Source of the DNA: an uncultured Blautia sp.
GTDB lineage: Bacteria; Bacillota; Clostridia; Lachnospirales; Lachnospiraceae
NCBI GenBank assembly: GCA_934373235.1
Contig: CAKROW010000029.1
Location: 1-30,783, forward strand
DNA: 30,783 bases
Reading direction: 5' to 3'
Shown here: positions 23,095 to 30,708 of the stretch, piece after piece
Layout of the letters: every line of letters starts with the position of its first letter
Numbering within the stretch: position 1 is the stretch's first letter
Translations under genes and position numbers: made by a program
The notes under the pieces: generated by a model
What the model was told of the DNA's origin: nothing
Databases searched by the model: none
Seen by the model: the letters and a program-made list of their open reading frames with translations, nothing else

Positions 23095-25023
23095 TCAGTG
23101 AATACTTAAAAGTTCTTCTCCAAAATCTGCCTGACCTTTTCTGAGGACCTTGAAATCCTCATAATCATCGCTGTTGGTGAGCAGTACCGCTGTTGTAGTA
23201 CTGTAGCCTGCTGCTCTGATCTTATCCATATCAAATGTAAGAAGCTTCTGTCCGGCTTTTACCTTGTCGCCCTCTGAAACAAGAAGGTTAAAGCCGTCAC
23301 CCTGCATATTCACTGTATCGATTCCCACATGGATCAGGATTTCCATATCCTCTGCCCCTGTAATTCCGATGGCATGGCAGGTATCAGTAACAGAAGAGAT
23401 CTCTCCGTCACATGGTGCCACTACAACTCCCTCAGAAGGTTCGATCCCGACACCATCTCCCAGAACTCCTGCTGCAAATGTAGGATCCGGAATATCCTCT
23501 CTGGCAATCACGTTTCCTTTTACAGGTGCCAGGATCATGCCGGATTTTGTGCTGATGGCTGCTGTCCCATTCTGTGTATCTTTTACTTCTGCTGTTGTTT
23601 CGCTCTTTGTTTCTGTTTCGTTTTTCTTCTCAGTTCTGCCTGCATCCTCCGGGTCTTCTTTCCATACGATCCAGGTCAGTCCAAAGGCTACCACAAATGC
23701 TACTGCAAGAACAATTGCATACTGTACTGTATAATCCAGTGTGATCAGAAATCCCGGAATTCCTGTAACTCCATAGGAAGTTGCCCCGATATGGAAGATG
23801 GATCCCAAAAGAGCTCCTGCACCGCCACCGATCATTCCACATACAAGAGGTTTCATAAATCTGAGATTCACACCGAAGATAGCCGGTTCTGTGATTCCCA
23901 GCGCTGCGGAAAGTGCAGACGGGATAGCTACGGATTTTGTCTTATAATTCTTCGCCTTAAGGCCTACTGCCAGGCAGGCTGCGCCCTGTGCGAAGTTGGC
24001 TGCTGATGCGATAGGCATCCAGGTATTAAGTCCGTCTGCCGCAGAAAGCATACCAGCTTCAATTACGTTATACATATGATGGATTCCACATACAACTGTC
24101 AGAGGATAGATTGCACCCATGATCATGGCTCCCACACCATAACCGACTGTGATGATCCACTGTGCAAAAGTAAGAACATATTCCTCTGCTGCTGCAAATA
24201 CCGGTCCGATGATTCCAAGTGTAAGGAAGCCTGTGATCAGGACGGTACAGAGGGGTGTTACAAAAAGATCGATCATTTCCGGCACATGCTTATGTAACCA
24301 CTGCTCAAGCTTGCTCATCACCCATACAGCAATGACTACCGGAATTACATGTCCCTGATATCCAACCTGTCTGATGGGGAAGCCCAGCAGATGCCATACA
24401 GGGATATCAGCACCACCCATAGAAGCTACAGACCATGCATTGATCAGGGTCGGATGGATCATGATCATACCAATAACTGCGCCCAGGAAAATATTTCCGC
24501 CAAATACCCTTGCCGCAGATACTGCGATAAGGATCGGCAGGAATGTAAATGCCGTGTTTGCAAAAAGATCCAGGATGCCGTACCAGTCACTTCCTGCAAA
24601 TGCCGGCATAGCCTTGCCAAGTGCCTCCACAAGTCCCATCATCAAACCGGATGCCACGATTGCCGGAAGGATCGGAACGAACACATCTCCCAGTGCCTTG
24701 ATCATCCGTTTAAATACCGGCTGCTTCGCTGCAGCCGCAGCCTTTACTTCTTCCTTGGTAGCGGCTGTCATTCCGCTGACCTTAAGGAACTCTTCATAAA
24801 CTTTATTGACTGTTCCTGTTCCGATGATAAGCTGAAGCTGTCCGTTATTGCTGAAAACGCCCTTCACTCCATCGATATCCTCCAGCTTCTTCATGTCGAT
24901 CTTACTGTTGTCCACAGTTACCAGACGGAGCCTGGTAGCACAGTGTGCTGCGCTGACCAGATTGGACCGGCCGCCCAGTGTCTCATAGATTTCTTTCGCA
25001 CATACTGCATAATCCAGAGCCAT
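23095..25023 (-). CDS. scrA: PTS sucrose-type transporter EIIBCA
   Basis: The 642-aa membrane protein imports and phosphorylates a beta-glucoside or sucrose-type sugar, using phosphate from HPr. Domains in order: EIIB (about 1-85) with phospho-cysteine C28 in SAAHCATRLRL, EIIC (about 105-450) with many membrane segments and the conserved GITEPAIFGV, then a polar linker, and EIIA (about 490-642, glucose type) with phospho-histidine H565 in ILIHVGIDTV. Sucrose is assigned because the next gene is a GH32 hydrolase and the preceding gene is an ScrR-type repressor; a trehalose or beta-glucoside specificity is less likely. The ATG has GGGAGG upstream. Confidence 0.93.
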   Translation of the reverse strand: MALDYAVCAKEIYETLGGRSNLVSAAHCATRLRLVTVDNSKIDMKKLEDIDGVKGVFSNNGQLQLIIGTGTVNKVYEEFLKVSGMTAATKEEVKAAAAAKQPVFKRMIKALGDVFVPILPAIVASGLMMGLVEALGKAMPAFAGSDWYGILDLFANTAFTFLPILIAVSAARVFGGNIFLGAVIGMIMIHPTLINAWSVASMGGADIPVWHLLGFPIRQVGYQGHVIPVVIAVWVMSKLEQWLHKHVPEMIDLFVTPLCTVLITGFLTLGIIGPVFAAAEEYVLTFAQWIITVGYGVGAMIMGAIYPLTVVCGIHHMYNVIEAGMLSAADGLNTWMPIASAANFAQGAACLAVGLKAKNYKTKSVAIPSALSAALGITEPAIFGVNLRFMKPLVCGMIGGGAGALLGSIFHIGATSYGVTGIPGFLITLDYTVQYAIVLAVAFVVAFGLTWIVWKEDPEDAGRTEKKNETETKSETTAEVKDTQNGTAAISTKSGMILAPVKGNVIAREDIPDPTFAAGVLGDGVGIEPSEGVVVAPCDGEISSVTDTCHAIGITGAEDMEILIHVGIDTVNMQGDGFNLLVSEGDKVKAGQKLLTFDMDKIRAAGYSTTTAVLLTNSDDYEDFKVLRKGQADFGEELLSIH

Positions 25024-25056
25024 TTCTTCTTCCTCCCTTTTTTATTTCTTTTCATG

Positions 25057-25074
25057 TGATCACTTTTGTGATCA
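25057..25074 (-). promoter_or_regulatory. Stem-loop TGATCAC-AAAA-GTGATCA in the scrA leader
   Basis: A perfect 7-bp hairpin with a four-base loop lies in the 5' untranslated region of scrA, about 35 bases before the start codon. No T-run follows on the minus strand and it does not resemble the antiterminator targets of LicT/SacY proteins. It may stabilise the mRNA, or be a protein-binding dyad. Confidence 0.35.
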
Positions 25075-25089
25075 TTTTCTCTTATAATG

Positions 25090-25105
25090 TGGAATCGATT
25101 TCATA
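25090..25105. promoter_or_regulatory. scr operator O1 (LacI type)
   Basis: The sequence TGGAATCGATTTCATA is the exact reverse complement of operator O2 and is centred on ATCGAT. It lies just after the expected start of scrA transcription, where a bound ScrR would block RNA polymerase. It also fits the catabolite-responsive (CcpA) consensus, as sites of this repressor family often do. Confidence 0.8.
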
Positions 25106-25116
25106 TCGTTGTATTT

Positions 25117-25146
25117 ATTATATACTTTGTATTATACTTTTGTAAA
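25117..25146 (-). promoter_or_regulatory. Sigma-A promoter of scrAB
   Basis: On the minus strand the -35 box TTTACA (25146-25141) and -10 box TATAAT (25122-25117) are 18 bp apart. Transcription would begin near 25110, directly upstream of operator O1. Operator O2 lies about 85 bp upstream. Confidence 0.7.
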
Positions 25147-25190
25147 TTGACATTTCATATAATTTTCAAACTCTGTTTTTGTGAAAAGTA

Positions 25191-25206
25191 TATGAAATCG
25201 ATTCCA
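25191..25206. promoter_or_regulatory. scr operator O2 (LacI type)
   Basis: TATGAAATCGATTCCA is identical to O1 on the opposite strand. The centres are 101 bp apart, so a tetrameric or paired repressor could loop the DNA across the scrA promoter. It fits the CcpA consensus WTGNAANCGNWNNCW at every fixed position, so it could serve ScrR, CcpA or both. Confidence 0.8.
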
Positions 25207-25252
25207 TATTTTGTAGGACAAAACGGACATAAGTAGCCCCTTTCCCACCGGA

Positions 25253-25306
25253 TAAAAAAAAAGCAGCCGGTATCTCCCAATTTCTCTCGGGCAAATATCT
25301 GCTGCT
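25253..25306 (-). terminator. Intrinsic terminator after scrR
   Basis: AGCAGC (25301-25306 read on minus) pairs with GCTGCT (25262-25267) with further pairing inside, followed on the minus strand by eight or nine T residues (25253-25261). It lies after the scrR stop codon and before the scrA promoter, so scrR and scrAB are separate units. Confidence 0.8.
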
Positions 25307-25380
25307 CTATTATCACGGGTAAATCATGCCTGTTTAGTCCACTCTGCCATATACTCAGGCATAATCCCTTTTCTATTATG

Positions 25381-26361
25381 TTATCTCACAGATTCACGTT
25401 GGATCAGTTCACAGCCCATCCTGATCTCCTTGGAAATACCGTTGTCATTTTCAATAAGATCTGCCAGCATGGCTGCTGCCTCCATTCCACTGGTCTTGTA
25501 ATGAAAATGCACCGTAGTCAGCTTGGGTTCCATGATCTTTCCAAGGGCACTGTCTCCGATTCCGGCAATCTGAACGTCCTCCGGTATCCGAAGCCCTACT
25601 TCTTTTGCATAAAGCATGGCTCCTACTGCCATGGTATCTGTGGCACAGAACAGCGAATCTATATCCGGTGTCTCCTCAAAAAGTTCCCTGGCCATCTCAT
25701 ATCCGGACTCCATGGTAAAACTTCCTGTCTTCATCCGCTCCTGCGGTACTGTGAGATCGTTCTTATGTAAAACTGCCTCAAAACCTTTTTTTCTCAGAAA
25801 TCCAACTGCCGTATCTTTCTCTGTTACACCGATGTAGGCAAATTTTTTCCCTTTATGTACAAGACACTCTGTGAGGAGTTCTGCTGCTCTCTGGTCATCC
25901 TGGTATACGCACGGATATCCTGCCAGATGCTGTCCCAGGATAACAATAGGAACCTTGTAGTCTTTAAGCATCTGTTTATGCTTCCTTGTAAACATTGTCG
26001 CAATAAAAAGCACACCGTCGACCTGACGCTCCTTAAAGAGTGAAAGATATTTCAGCTCTTCCTCAAGATCATTGCTGGTATTGGCAAGAATGATCTGATA
26101 GCCTCTCCGTTTGAGAACATCGCTGATCCCAGCCACCTCCTGGCTGATGGTATCCGAATTGATCTTCGGGAGGATTACTCCGATAAGACTTGTTTTCTTT
26201 GTTCGAAGAGTCTGTGCCTGTGTGGACGGCTGATATCCGGTTTCCTGGATAACTTTGCGGATGATCTCTTTTTTTTCATCACTGACGTATCCGTTATTCA
26301 GATATCTTGATACAGTGGCTCTGGAAACCCCCGCCATTCTGGCTATTTCGTTAATGTTCAT
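25381..26361 (-). CDS. scrR: LacI-family sucrose operon repressor
   Basis: The 326-aa protein has an N-terminal LacI-type helix-turn-helix (MNINEIARMAGVSRATVSRY, 1-20, with hinge helix to about 60) and a sugar-binding periplasmic-protein-like domain (about 62-326). By position it represses scrAB and is released by sucrose-6-phosphate or fructose, as known for ScrR proteins; its likely sites are the two operators at 25090-25105 and 25191-25206. The ATG at 26361 begins the helix-turn-helix and has AGAGGTACAGG upstream; an ATG at 26415 would add 18 residues with no family match. It has its own promoter and terminator. Confidence 0.92.
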   Translation of the reverse strand: MNINEIARMAGVSRATVSRYLNNGYVSDEKKEIIRKVIQETGYQPSTQAQTLRTKKTSLIGVILPKINSDTISQEVAGISDVLKRRGYQIILANTSNDLEEELKYLSLFKERQVDGVLFIATMFTRKHKQMLKDYKVPIVILGQHLAGYPCVYQDDQRAAELLTECLVHKGKKFAYIGVTEKDTAVGFLRKKGFEAVLHKNDLTVPQERMKTGSFTMESGYEMARELFEETPDIDSLFCATDTMAVGAMLYAKEVGLRIPEDVQIAGIGDSALGKIMEPKLTTVHFHYKTSGMEAAAMLADLIENDNGISKEIRMGCELIQRESVR

Positions 26362-26449
26362 AATCCTGTACCTCTTTATATTTCTTCCGTACCTGTAAAG
26401 CATAGAAATATTCATATCTGTCTTATTCCCTGCTTTTCTGTCTTATTTG

Positions 26450-26477
26450 ATTATACACGTTTTAGCACTTCTTGCAA
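26450..26477 (-). promoter_or_regulatory. Sigma-A promoter of scrR
   Basis: On the minus strand the -35 box TTGCAA (26477-26472) and -10 box TATAAT (26455-26450) are 16 bp apart. The leader to the start codon at 26361 is about 80 nt. No copy of the scr operator is seen here, so autoregulation is not indicated. Confidence 0.65.
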
Positions 26478-26479
26478 AA

Positions 26480-26515
26480 TACTTTTAAGGAGCCTTCACA
26501 CACTGTAAAGGCTCC
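26480..26515 (-). terminator. Hairpin after the spoIIQ-like gene, probable terminator
   Basis: GGAGCCTT (26508-26515 read on minus) pairs with AAGGCTCC (26489-26496), an 8-bp GC-rich stem, followed on the minus strand by TTAAAAGTATTTT. The T-run is weak, so termination may be partial and some spoIIQ transcripts may run into scrR. Confidence 0.55.
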
Positions 26516-26559
26516 CCTCTCCGGTAACGCGGACATTTACATCCCGTTTTTCTGAGTAT

Positions 26560-27405
26560 TTATGAAAGATAGTCAAAAGGATCTATAGTTTCCCCATCCT
26601 TTTTCATCTGGAAGTAAAGATTAGGTCCTTCTACAGAATAATATTTTGTGGGACTGTCGATATTTCCGATCACATCCCCCTCTTTCACAGTATCTCCCTC
26701 TGCCACTGTCAGATCTTTAAGCTGTCCGTAGATAGCCTGATATCCGTTTCCCAGTTCCATTGTCACTGTTGTTCCTGTACATGCATCCTGCTCAATGGAA
26801 AGTACCTGGCCGTCTGCAGCCGCATATACGGGAGCATCTTCCACTGCCTGGATCGCAACTGCAGGGCTTACCTTATACTGATCAAGGGTTGGAAAATACA
26901 CGGTCTCATCCATATTATAGTCTACCAGTACAGTTCCTCTTACCGGCCATTCCATCAGGGAATTTTCCGTAAAATCCAGATTTTGTGTTGTAAGTCCTGC
27001 CGCAGATACCTGCCGGGTGGTATCTGCAGCATTTTCTGTGTTTCCAGTATCTGCTGTTACCGTACTGCCGTTGACAGATGCAGTTCCATCGGTTTTTGTT
27101 ATACCGGAGGCTGCTTCCTTGTTTTTCCCTGCAATGCTGTTTCCGGACACAGCAGGATCAGTGCTGTCATTTTTGTCTGTTTTCATACTGCTTTGGGATG
27201 TTGTATTATCCACATTCTGACTGATTCCTTCGGTTCCCCCGTCATTAACAGTGCTTTCCTGTGTAAGCCGGGCATATTCCGGATAGTCCTCTTCCGGATC
27301 CTGCACAGGTCTGGTGCCAATCTGATACACTGTGATTCCCAGAGCTGCGATCACAGCCAGGATCCCACCATTTAAAATGGATTTCATTATTTTGTTTTTC
27401 ATCAT
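26560..27405 (-). CDS. spoIIQ: SpoIIQ-like sporulation protein with degenerate LytM (M23) domain
   Basis: SpoIIQ sits in the forespore membrane and, with SpoIIIAH, forms the channel between forespore and mother cell during engulfment. The 281-aa product has one membrane segment (about 11-29), a Ser/Thr/Asn-rich linker (about 40-145) and a C-terminal LytM domain (about 150-281). All zinc ligands are lost: the HxxxD site reads KVSPAVAI and the HxH site reads NLYFQM, so it cannot be a peptidase. Its place directly after spoIID, 94 bases apart, is the clostridial spoIID-spoIIQ order. The ATG at 27405 has GAGGTGG 7 bases upstream and is preferred to 27426. The usual next gene, spoIIID, is not here. 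Confidence 0.85.
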   Translation of the reverse strand: MMKNKIMKSILNGGILAVIAALGITVYQIGTRPVQDPEEDYPEYARLTQESTVNDGGTEGISQNVDNTTSQSSMKTDKNDSTDPAVSGNSIAGKNKEAASGITKTDGTASVNGSTVTADTGNTENAADTTRQVSAAGLTTQNLDFTENSLMEWPVRGTVLVDYNMDETVYFPTLDQYKVSPAVAIQAVEDAPVYAAADGQVLSIEQDACTGTTVTMELGNGYQAIYGQLKDLTVAEGDTVKEGDVIGNIDSPTKYYSVEGPNLYFQMKKDGETIDPFDYLS

Positions 27406-27499
27406 ATTCTTTCCACCTCTGCTCATAATCTGGCTTCCGCCGTATGTTCATTTCTGTATTTATAGGGTGTCCAGAATACGGTACGCTATTCACTTTTTC

Positions 27500-28318
27500 T
27501 CAAAAATTTACCTCTGCTATTTCCATTGCCGGAAAATACTTTTCCAGAAGCTCCTCCCAATTACTGCCATTTTTTGCCAGCTCATTTCCCCCATACTGGG
27601 AAAATCCAAGCCCGTGTCCCTGACCTTTACACAGAAAGCGGTACTGATCGCCTGTTTTCTGCAGGGAAAAGTTTCCTGATGCAAGGTTCATCCCCTGACG
27701 GAAATTTTCTCCTTCCAGAGTATTTCCGTCTGCCAGAAGTTCCGTCACATATCCCGCCTGGTCTCTTTTGCTGATCTTAAATTCCTGTGGAAGCTGGCCT
27801 TCTGCTATATAAACGGCTGTGAGATACTTTTTTGCTGTTCTGTCCTCTGTACTGTCCACAGATTTCAGATATGTATACTTCTCATCATGAAAAGCTTCAG
27901 CTCCGTCTCTTGTTTTTCCGCTGCTTATTTCATGGTAGGGAACAAGCTTCAGTTCTCCGTCACAGGTGAGAATTTTTCCCCGGGTCTTCTCAACTGCCAG
28001 GATATATTTCCTGCTCACAGCACCTGTAAGAATCTCCACCGGATCTGCATCCCTCTCCCTGAGAATCTCCGGCAGATTTTCACCATCCTCAAGTTTCCTG
28101 TACAGATTGGTCCTGGCGATCACGGACTGGGCGCAGATAGTCTCTGCCTGATTTTTTTCATCAATCTGATCTGCCACGATCACCGGGAGAAAAGTTTCTT
28201 TATCCGGAGTCCTGTTCAGAAAAGCGGTTTTTACACCATTTATAAGGATCACTGCCAGATACGGCATGAGAAGCAGCAACGAAAATCCGCTGCACCAGAC
28301 ATAAATATATTTTTTCAT
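27500..28318 (-). CDS. spoIID: Stage II sporulation protein D, lytic transglycosylase
   Basis: SpoIID, made in the mother cell, cuts glycan strands of septal peptidoglycan during engulfment, acting with SpoIIP and SpoIIM. The 272-aa protein has an N-terminal membrane segment (about 8-29), the catalytic helix QAETICAQSVIARTN (57-71) with the expected catalytic glutamate E59, the HEISSGKT segment, and GQGHGLGFSQYGGNELA near the C-terminus, which is the SpoIID signature. The ATG at 28318 has AAGGA upstream. A TATACAAT box at 28371-28378 on the minus strand resembles a sigma-E -10 element, but I see no convincing -35. Confidence 0.93.
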   Translation of the reverse strand: MKKYIYVWCSGFSLLLLMPYLAVILINGVKTAFLNRTPDKETFLPVIVADQIDEKNQAETICAQSVIARTNLYRKLEDGENLPEILRERDADPVEILTGAVSRKYILAVEKTRGKILTCDGELKLVPYHEISSGKTRDGAEAFHDEKYTYLKSVDSTEDRTAKKYLTAVYIAEGQLPQEFKISKRDQAGYVTELLADGNTLEGENFRQGMNLASGNFSLQKTGDQYRFLCKGQGHGLGFSQYGGNELAKNGSNWEELLEKYFPAMEIAEVNF

Positions 28319-28429
28319 AATGTATCCTTATGTTTTTTCTTAATATATGTATTTTCAGAAGAATTTATTTATTGTATACTGCCTGTAAAGCTTTTTGTTA
28401 CACATTGCTATTCTGGGAGGACTAAAGTT

Positions 28430-29620
28430 ATGATCGCATTTTTACTTGCTCCGTTTTACATTCTGGTCAATGCATACATCGTCCGGTGGATGATCTCCTG
28501 GATGGGTGCCTGTCACCATCTTTTTCAGACATTGGGATTCCGCATATTGTTTGTGGGAACTTATATTTTTCTTTCCACATCCCTGCTCACCGGATTTCTT
28601 GTAAAAAAACCATACATACTCCACCGTTTCCTGAAAAATGCCGGAAATTATTTTCTGGGAACTTTTCTCTATATACTTATTGTGGTTGTCTGTGTGGATC
28701 TTGGCAGGATCATTCTGAAATATGGATTCCATGTTCCCTGGATCGGATCCAGAACTGCCTTTGTCATTACAGGCAGTATCTGCACCTTGCTTATTATCTT
28801 TATCAGTGTTTATGGCATTTTGCATGAATGGGATCTGAAAACCACAAATTACGACATAACCGTGGAAAAATCAGCAGAAGGGATGGATTCCCTTAAAATC
28901 GTCCTCATTGCAGATACCCACTTCGGATACAGTATCGGCAAACAGCACGCCAAAGAGATCGTCAGAAAAATCAATAAAGAAAAACCGGATATAGTATGTA
29001 TTGCCGGAGATATTTTTGACAACGAATATGATGCAATACGGGATCCCGATCAGGTCGCTGCCATTTTAAAATCCATTGATTCCAGATACGGCACTTATGC
29101 CTGCTGGGGCAATCACGACCTGAATGAACCTATCCTGGCCGGTTTTACCTTCAGCAGTTCCAGCCCGGATTATGATGATCCCCGTATGAAAGAATTTCTC
29201 CAGAAGGCTGACATCTGCCTTCTGGAGGATGAATCGATTCTTATTAACAATTGTTTCTACATCACAGGCCGCAAAGACCCTTCCCGCGCAGAAAAAATGG
29301 GCGAAAAACGTCAGTCTCCAGATGAACTGACCTCAGCTCTGGACAAAACAAAGCCCATTATTTTTCTGGATCACCAGCCCAAAGAGCTTGAAGAACTTGC
29401 ACAGGCTGGTGCAGATCTGGATCTATGCGGCCACACCCACGACGGACAGCTTTTCCCAGGCAATATCTTCACCGGCCTTATCTGGGAAAATTCCTGTGGC
29501 TACCTTAAAAAAGGTTCCATGCATAACATTGTAACTTCCGGAGTTGGTATCTGGGGCCCTAATATGCGTGTAGGCACGGACAGTGAAATCTGTTCTGTCA
29601 CGGTACATTTCCATTCCTGA
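28430..29620 (+). CDS. Membrane-anchored metallophosphoesterase (YkuE type)
   Basis: The 396-aa protein has four or so membrane segments in its first 130 residues and a calcineurin-like phosphoesterase domain (about 155-396). Metal-binding motifs are complete: DTH (162-164), GD (193-194), GNHD (227-230), H315 and GHTH (334-337). Related proteins hydrolyse phosphate esters, often lipid A- or UDP-type precursors or undecaprenyl-linked lipids; the substrate here is unknown. The ATG at 28430 has GGGAGG 9 bases upstream. The open frame continues upstream to 27887, but that part is antisense to spoIID and has no gene features. Confidence 0.92.
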   Translation: MIAFLLAPFYILVNAYIVRWMISWMGACHHLFQTLGFRILFVGTYIFLSTSLLTGFLVKKPYILHRFLKNAGNYFLGTFLYILIVVVCVDLGRIILKYGFHVPWIGSRTAFVITGSICTLLIIFISVYGILHEWDLKTTNYDITVEKSAEGMDSLKIVLIADTHFGYSIGKQHAKEIVRKINKEKPDIVCIAGDIFDNEYDAIRDPDQVAAILKSIDSRYGTYACWGNHDLNEPILAGFTFSSSSPDYDDPRMKEFLQKADICLLEDESILINNCFYITGRKDPSRAEKMGEKRQSPDELTSALDKTKPIIFLDHQPKELEELAQAGADLDLCGHTHDGQLFPGNIFTGLIWENSCGYLKKGSMHNIVTSGVGIWGPNMRVGTDSEICSVTVHFHS

Positions 29621-29631
29621 CATATCATTCC

Positions 29632-29650
29632 ACAGTACCTTACTGTTTTT
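29632..29650 (+). terminator. Probable terminator of the metallophosphoesterase gene
   Basis: ACAGTA-CCT-TACTGT is a 6-bp stem with a three-base loop, followed by TTTTT. It lies 11 bases after the stop codon. A second perfect 8-bp hairpin, CTGGAAAA/TTTTCCAG, follows at 29672-29696. Confidence 0.5.
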
Positions 29651-30279
29651 AGAGTACGTGGTGTCTGTTTTCTGGAAAAGCTTCCTGTTTTTCCAGTGAT
29701 ATGCACCAGGTGCTTTATTTTTTTTATGGGAAGAAGCGGCTGTATAGCCTGTCCCTCCTGCCAGAACTGCAGTATACAGGATCAGATATCTTATCAGTTT
29801 CACAAGTTCCTGAGCAGATTTCCACAGTACATTTCTTTTTCTGTGTCTGTTATCCACAGTTTTCTGCTTTTTATTCCATACTGTCAACATTTTCCCATTA
29901 ATTCCTGCACATTTCCAGTCCTTCAAATTATCACCCTCCATGAATCCGCACAGTAAAACGGACATTTTCTTTCCGCTCTGCTACATGCTCATGAACGCCA
30001 TCCGGCGCTCAAAAACTTATTCACGAGTTATACCGGGACTGCGCACGTCCCACAGCTATACAGCTAATAACAGACTATGCAGCCTGTCCTGAAAAAATTC
30101 TACATTTTATTTTTGGTTATGAAATCTCTGCTGTTCTCTGCTTCCTGCATATTCTCTCCATATAATAAACAGAGTGAATATTCACTATCTGATTCTATCA
30201 CCTGATATTCTGTATATGCGAAACCGGGAATTACATATTTACAGAAAAACGAATCTTCACCTCCTCATAAACACAGAAT
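29651..30279. other. Long stretch without a confident gene
   Basis: Nothing here is a sure gene. A minus-strand frame (29423-29965) encodes a basic stretch and one hydrophobic segment (LIRYLILYTAVLAGGTGYTA), but its last 198 bases are antisense to the metallophosphoesterase, so I do not call it; its upper part may be a decayed small membrane protein. From 29990 to 30060 there are short hairpins: CGCC/GGCG (29996-30007), GGGAC/GTCCC (30035-30051) and AGCT-ATAC-AGCT, which could belong to an unannotated RNA. The remainder, 30070-30279, is AT-rich and shows nothing I can name. Confidence 0.4.
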
Positions 30280-30306
30280 AAAAAAAAGAAGCCTTTCCAG
30301 ACTTCT
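30280..30306 (-). terminator. Intrinsic terminator of the tRNA cluster
   Basis: Read on the minus strand, AGAAG (30302-30306) pairs with CTTCT (30287-30291) and is followed by seven or more T residues (30281-30287). It lies 10 bases after the 3' end of tRNA-Lys and so ends the tRNA transcript. Confidence 0.7.
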
Positions 30307-30315
30307 CTCTAAAAG

Positions 30316-30388
30316 TGAGGCATCGGGGATTCGAACCCCGGACAACTTGATTAAAAGTCAAGTGCTCTACCGACTGAGCTAATACCCC
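30316..30388 (-). tRNA. tRNA-Lys (anticodon TTT)
   Basis: A 73-base tRNA with acceptor GGGGTAT/ATGCCTC (including G-T and T-G pairs), D-arm TAGCTCAGTCGGTAGAGC, anticodon loop CTTTTAA and T-arm GGTTCGAATCC, discriminator A. No CCA is encoded. Confidence 0.95.
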
Positions 30389-30422
30389 ATATTCAATTGC
30401 TCATATGCTCTGCATAAAAACA

Positions 30423-30495
<73 letters not shown>

Positions 30496-30500
30496 ATAAG

Positions 30501-30574
30501 TAGCGGGGACAGGATTTGAACCTATGACCTTCGGGTTATGAGCCCGACGAGCTTCCAGACTGCTCCACCCCGCG
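30501..30574 (-). tRNA. Initiator tRNA-fMet (anticodon CAT)
   Basis: A 74-base tRNA beginning CGCGGGGTGGAGCAGT with anticodon loop CTCATAA between GGG and CCC, the three G-C pairs that mark initiators. The first pair is C1 with U72, unpaired as required for an initiator (commonly C1-A72). No CCA is encoded. Confidence 0.93.
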
Positions 30575-30595
30575 ATATTAATTTTTTAAATCAAA

Positions 30596-30668
30596 AGCCG
30601 ATGATCGGACTCGAACCGATAACCTGCTGATTACAAATCAGCTGCTCTGCCAATTGAGCCACATCGGC
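30596..30668 (-). tRNA. tRNA-Thr (anticodon TGT)
   Basis: A 73-base tRNA with acceptor GCCGATG/CATCGGC, anticodon loop TTTGTAA and T-arm GGTTCGAGTCC. The discriminator base is U. No CCA is encoded. Confidence 0.95.
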
Positions 30669-30708
30669 AATCACCTTTAGATGAAAAGCTGATGCTTAAT
30701 CATCTTAG

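Noticed and set aside
28371..28378. Sigma-E promoter for spoIID
   Set aside because: Only a -10-like TATACAAT is seen; no convincing -35 element at the right distance.
27887..28429. Upstream extension of the metallophosphoesterase frame
   Set aside because: It is antisense to spoIID and precedes a strong GGGAGG and ATG at 28430.
29423..29965. Minus-strand frame of 180 codons with one hydrophobic segment
   Set aside because: Its last 198 bases are antisense to the metallophosphoesterase C-terminus, and terminator-like hairpins lie within it; at best a decayed gene.
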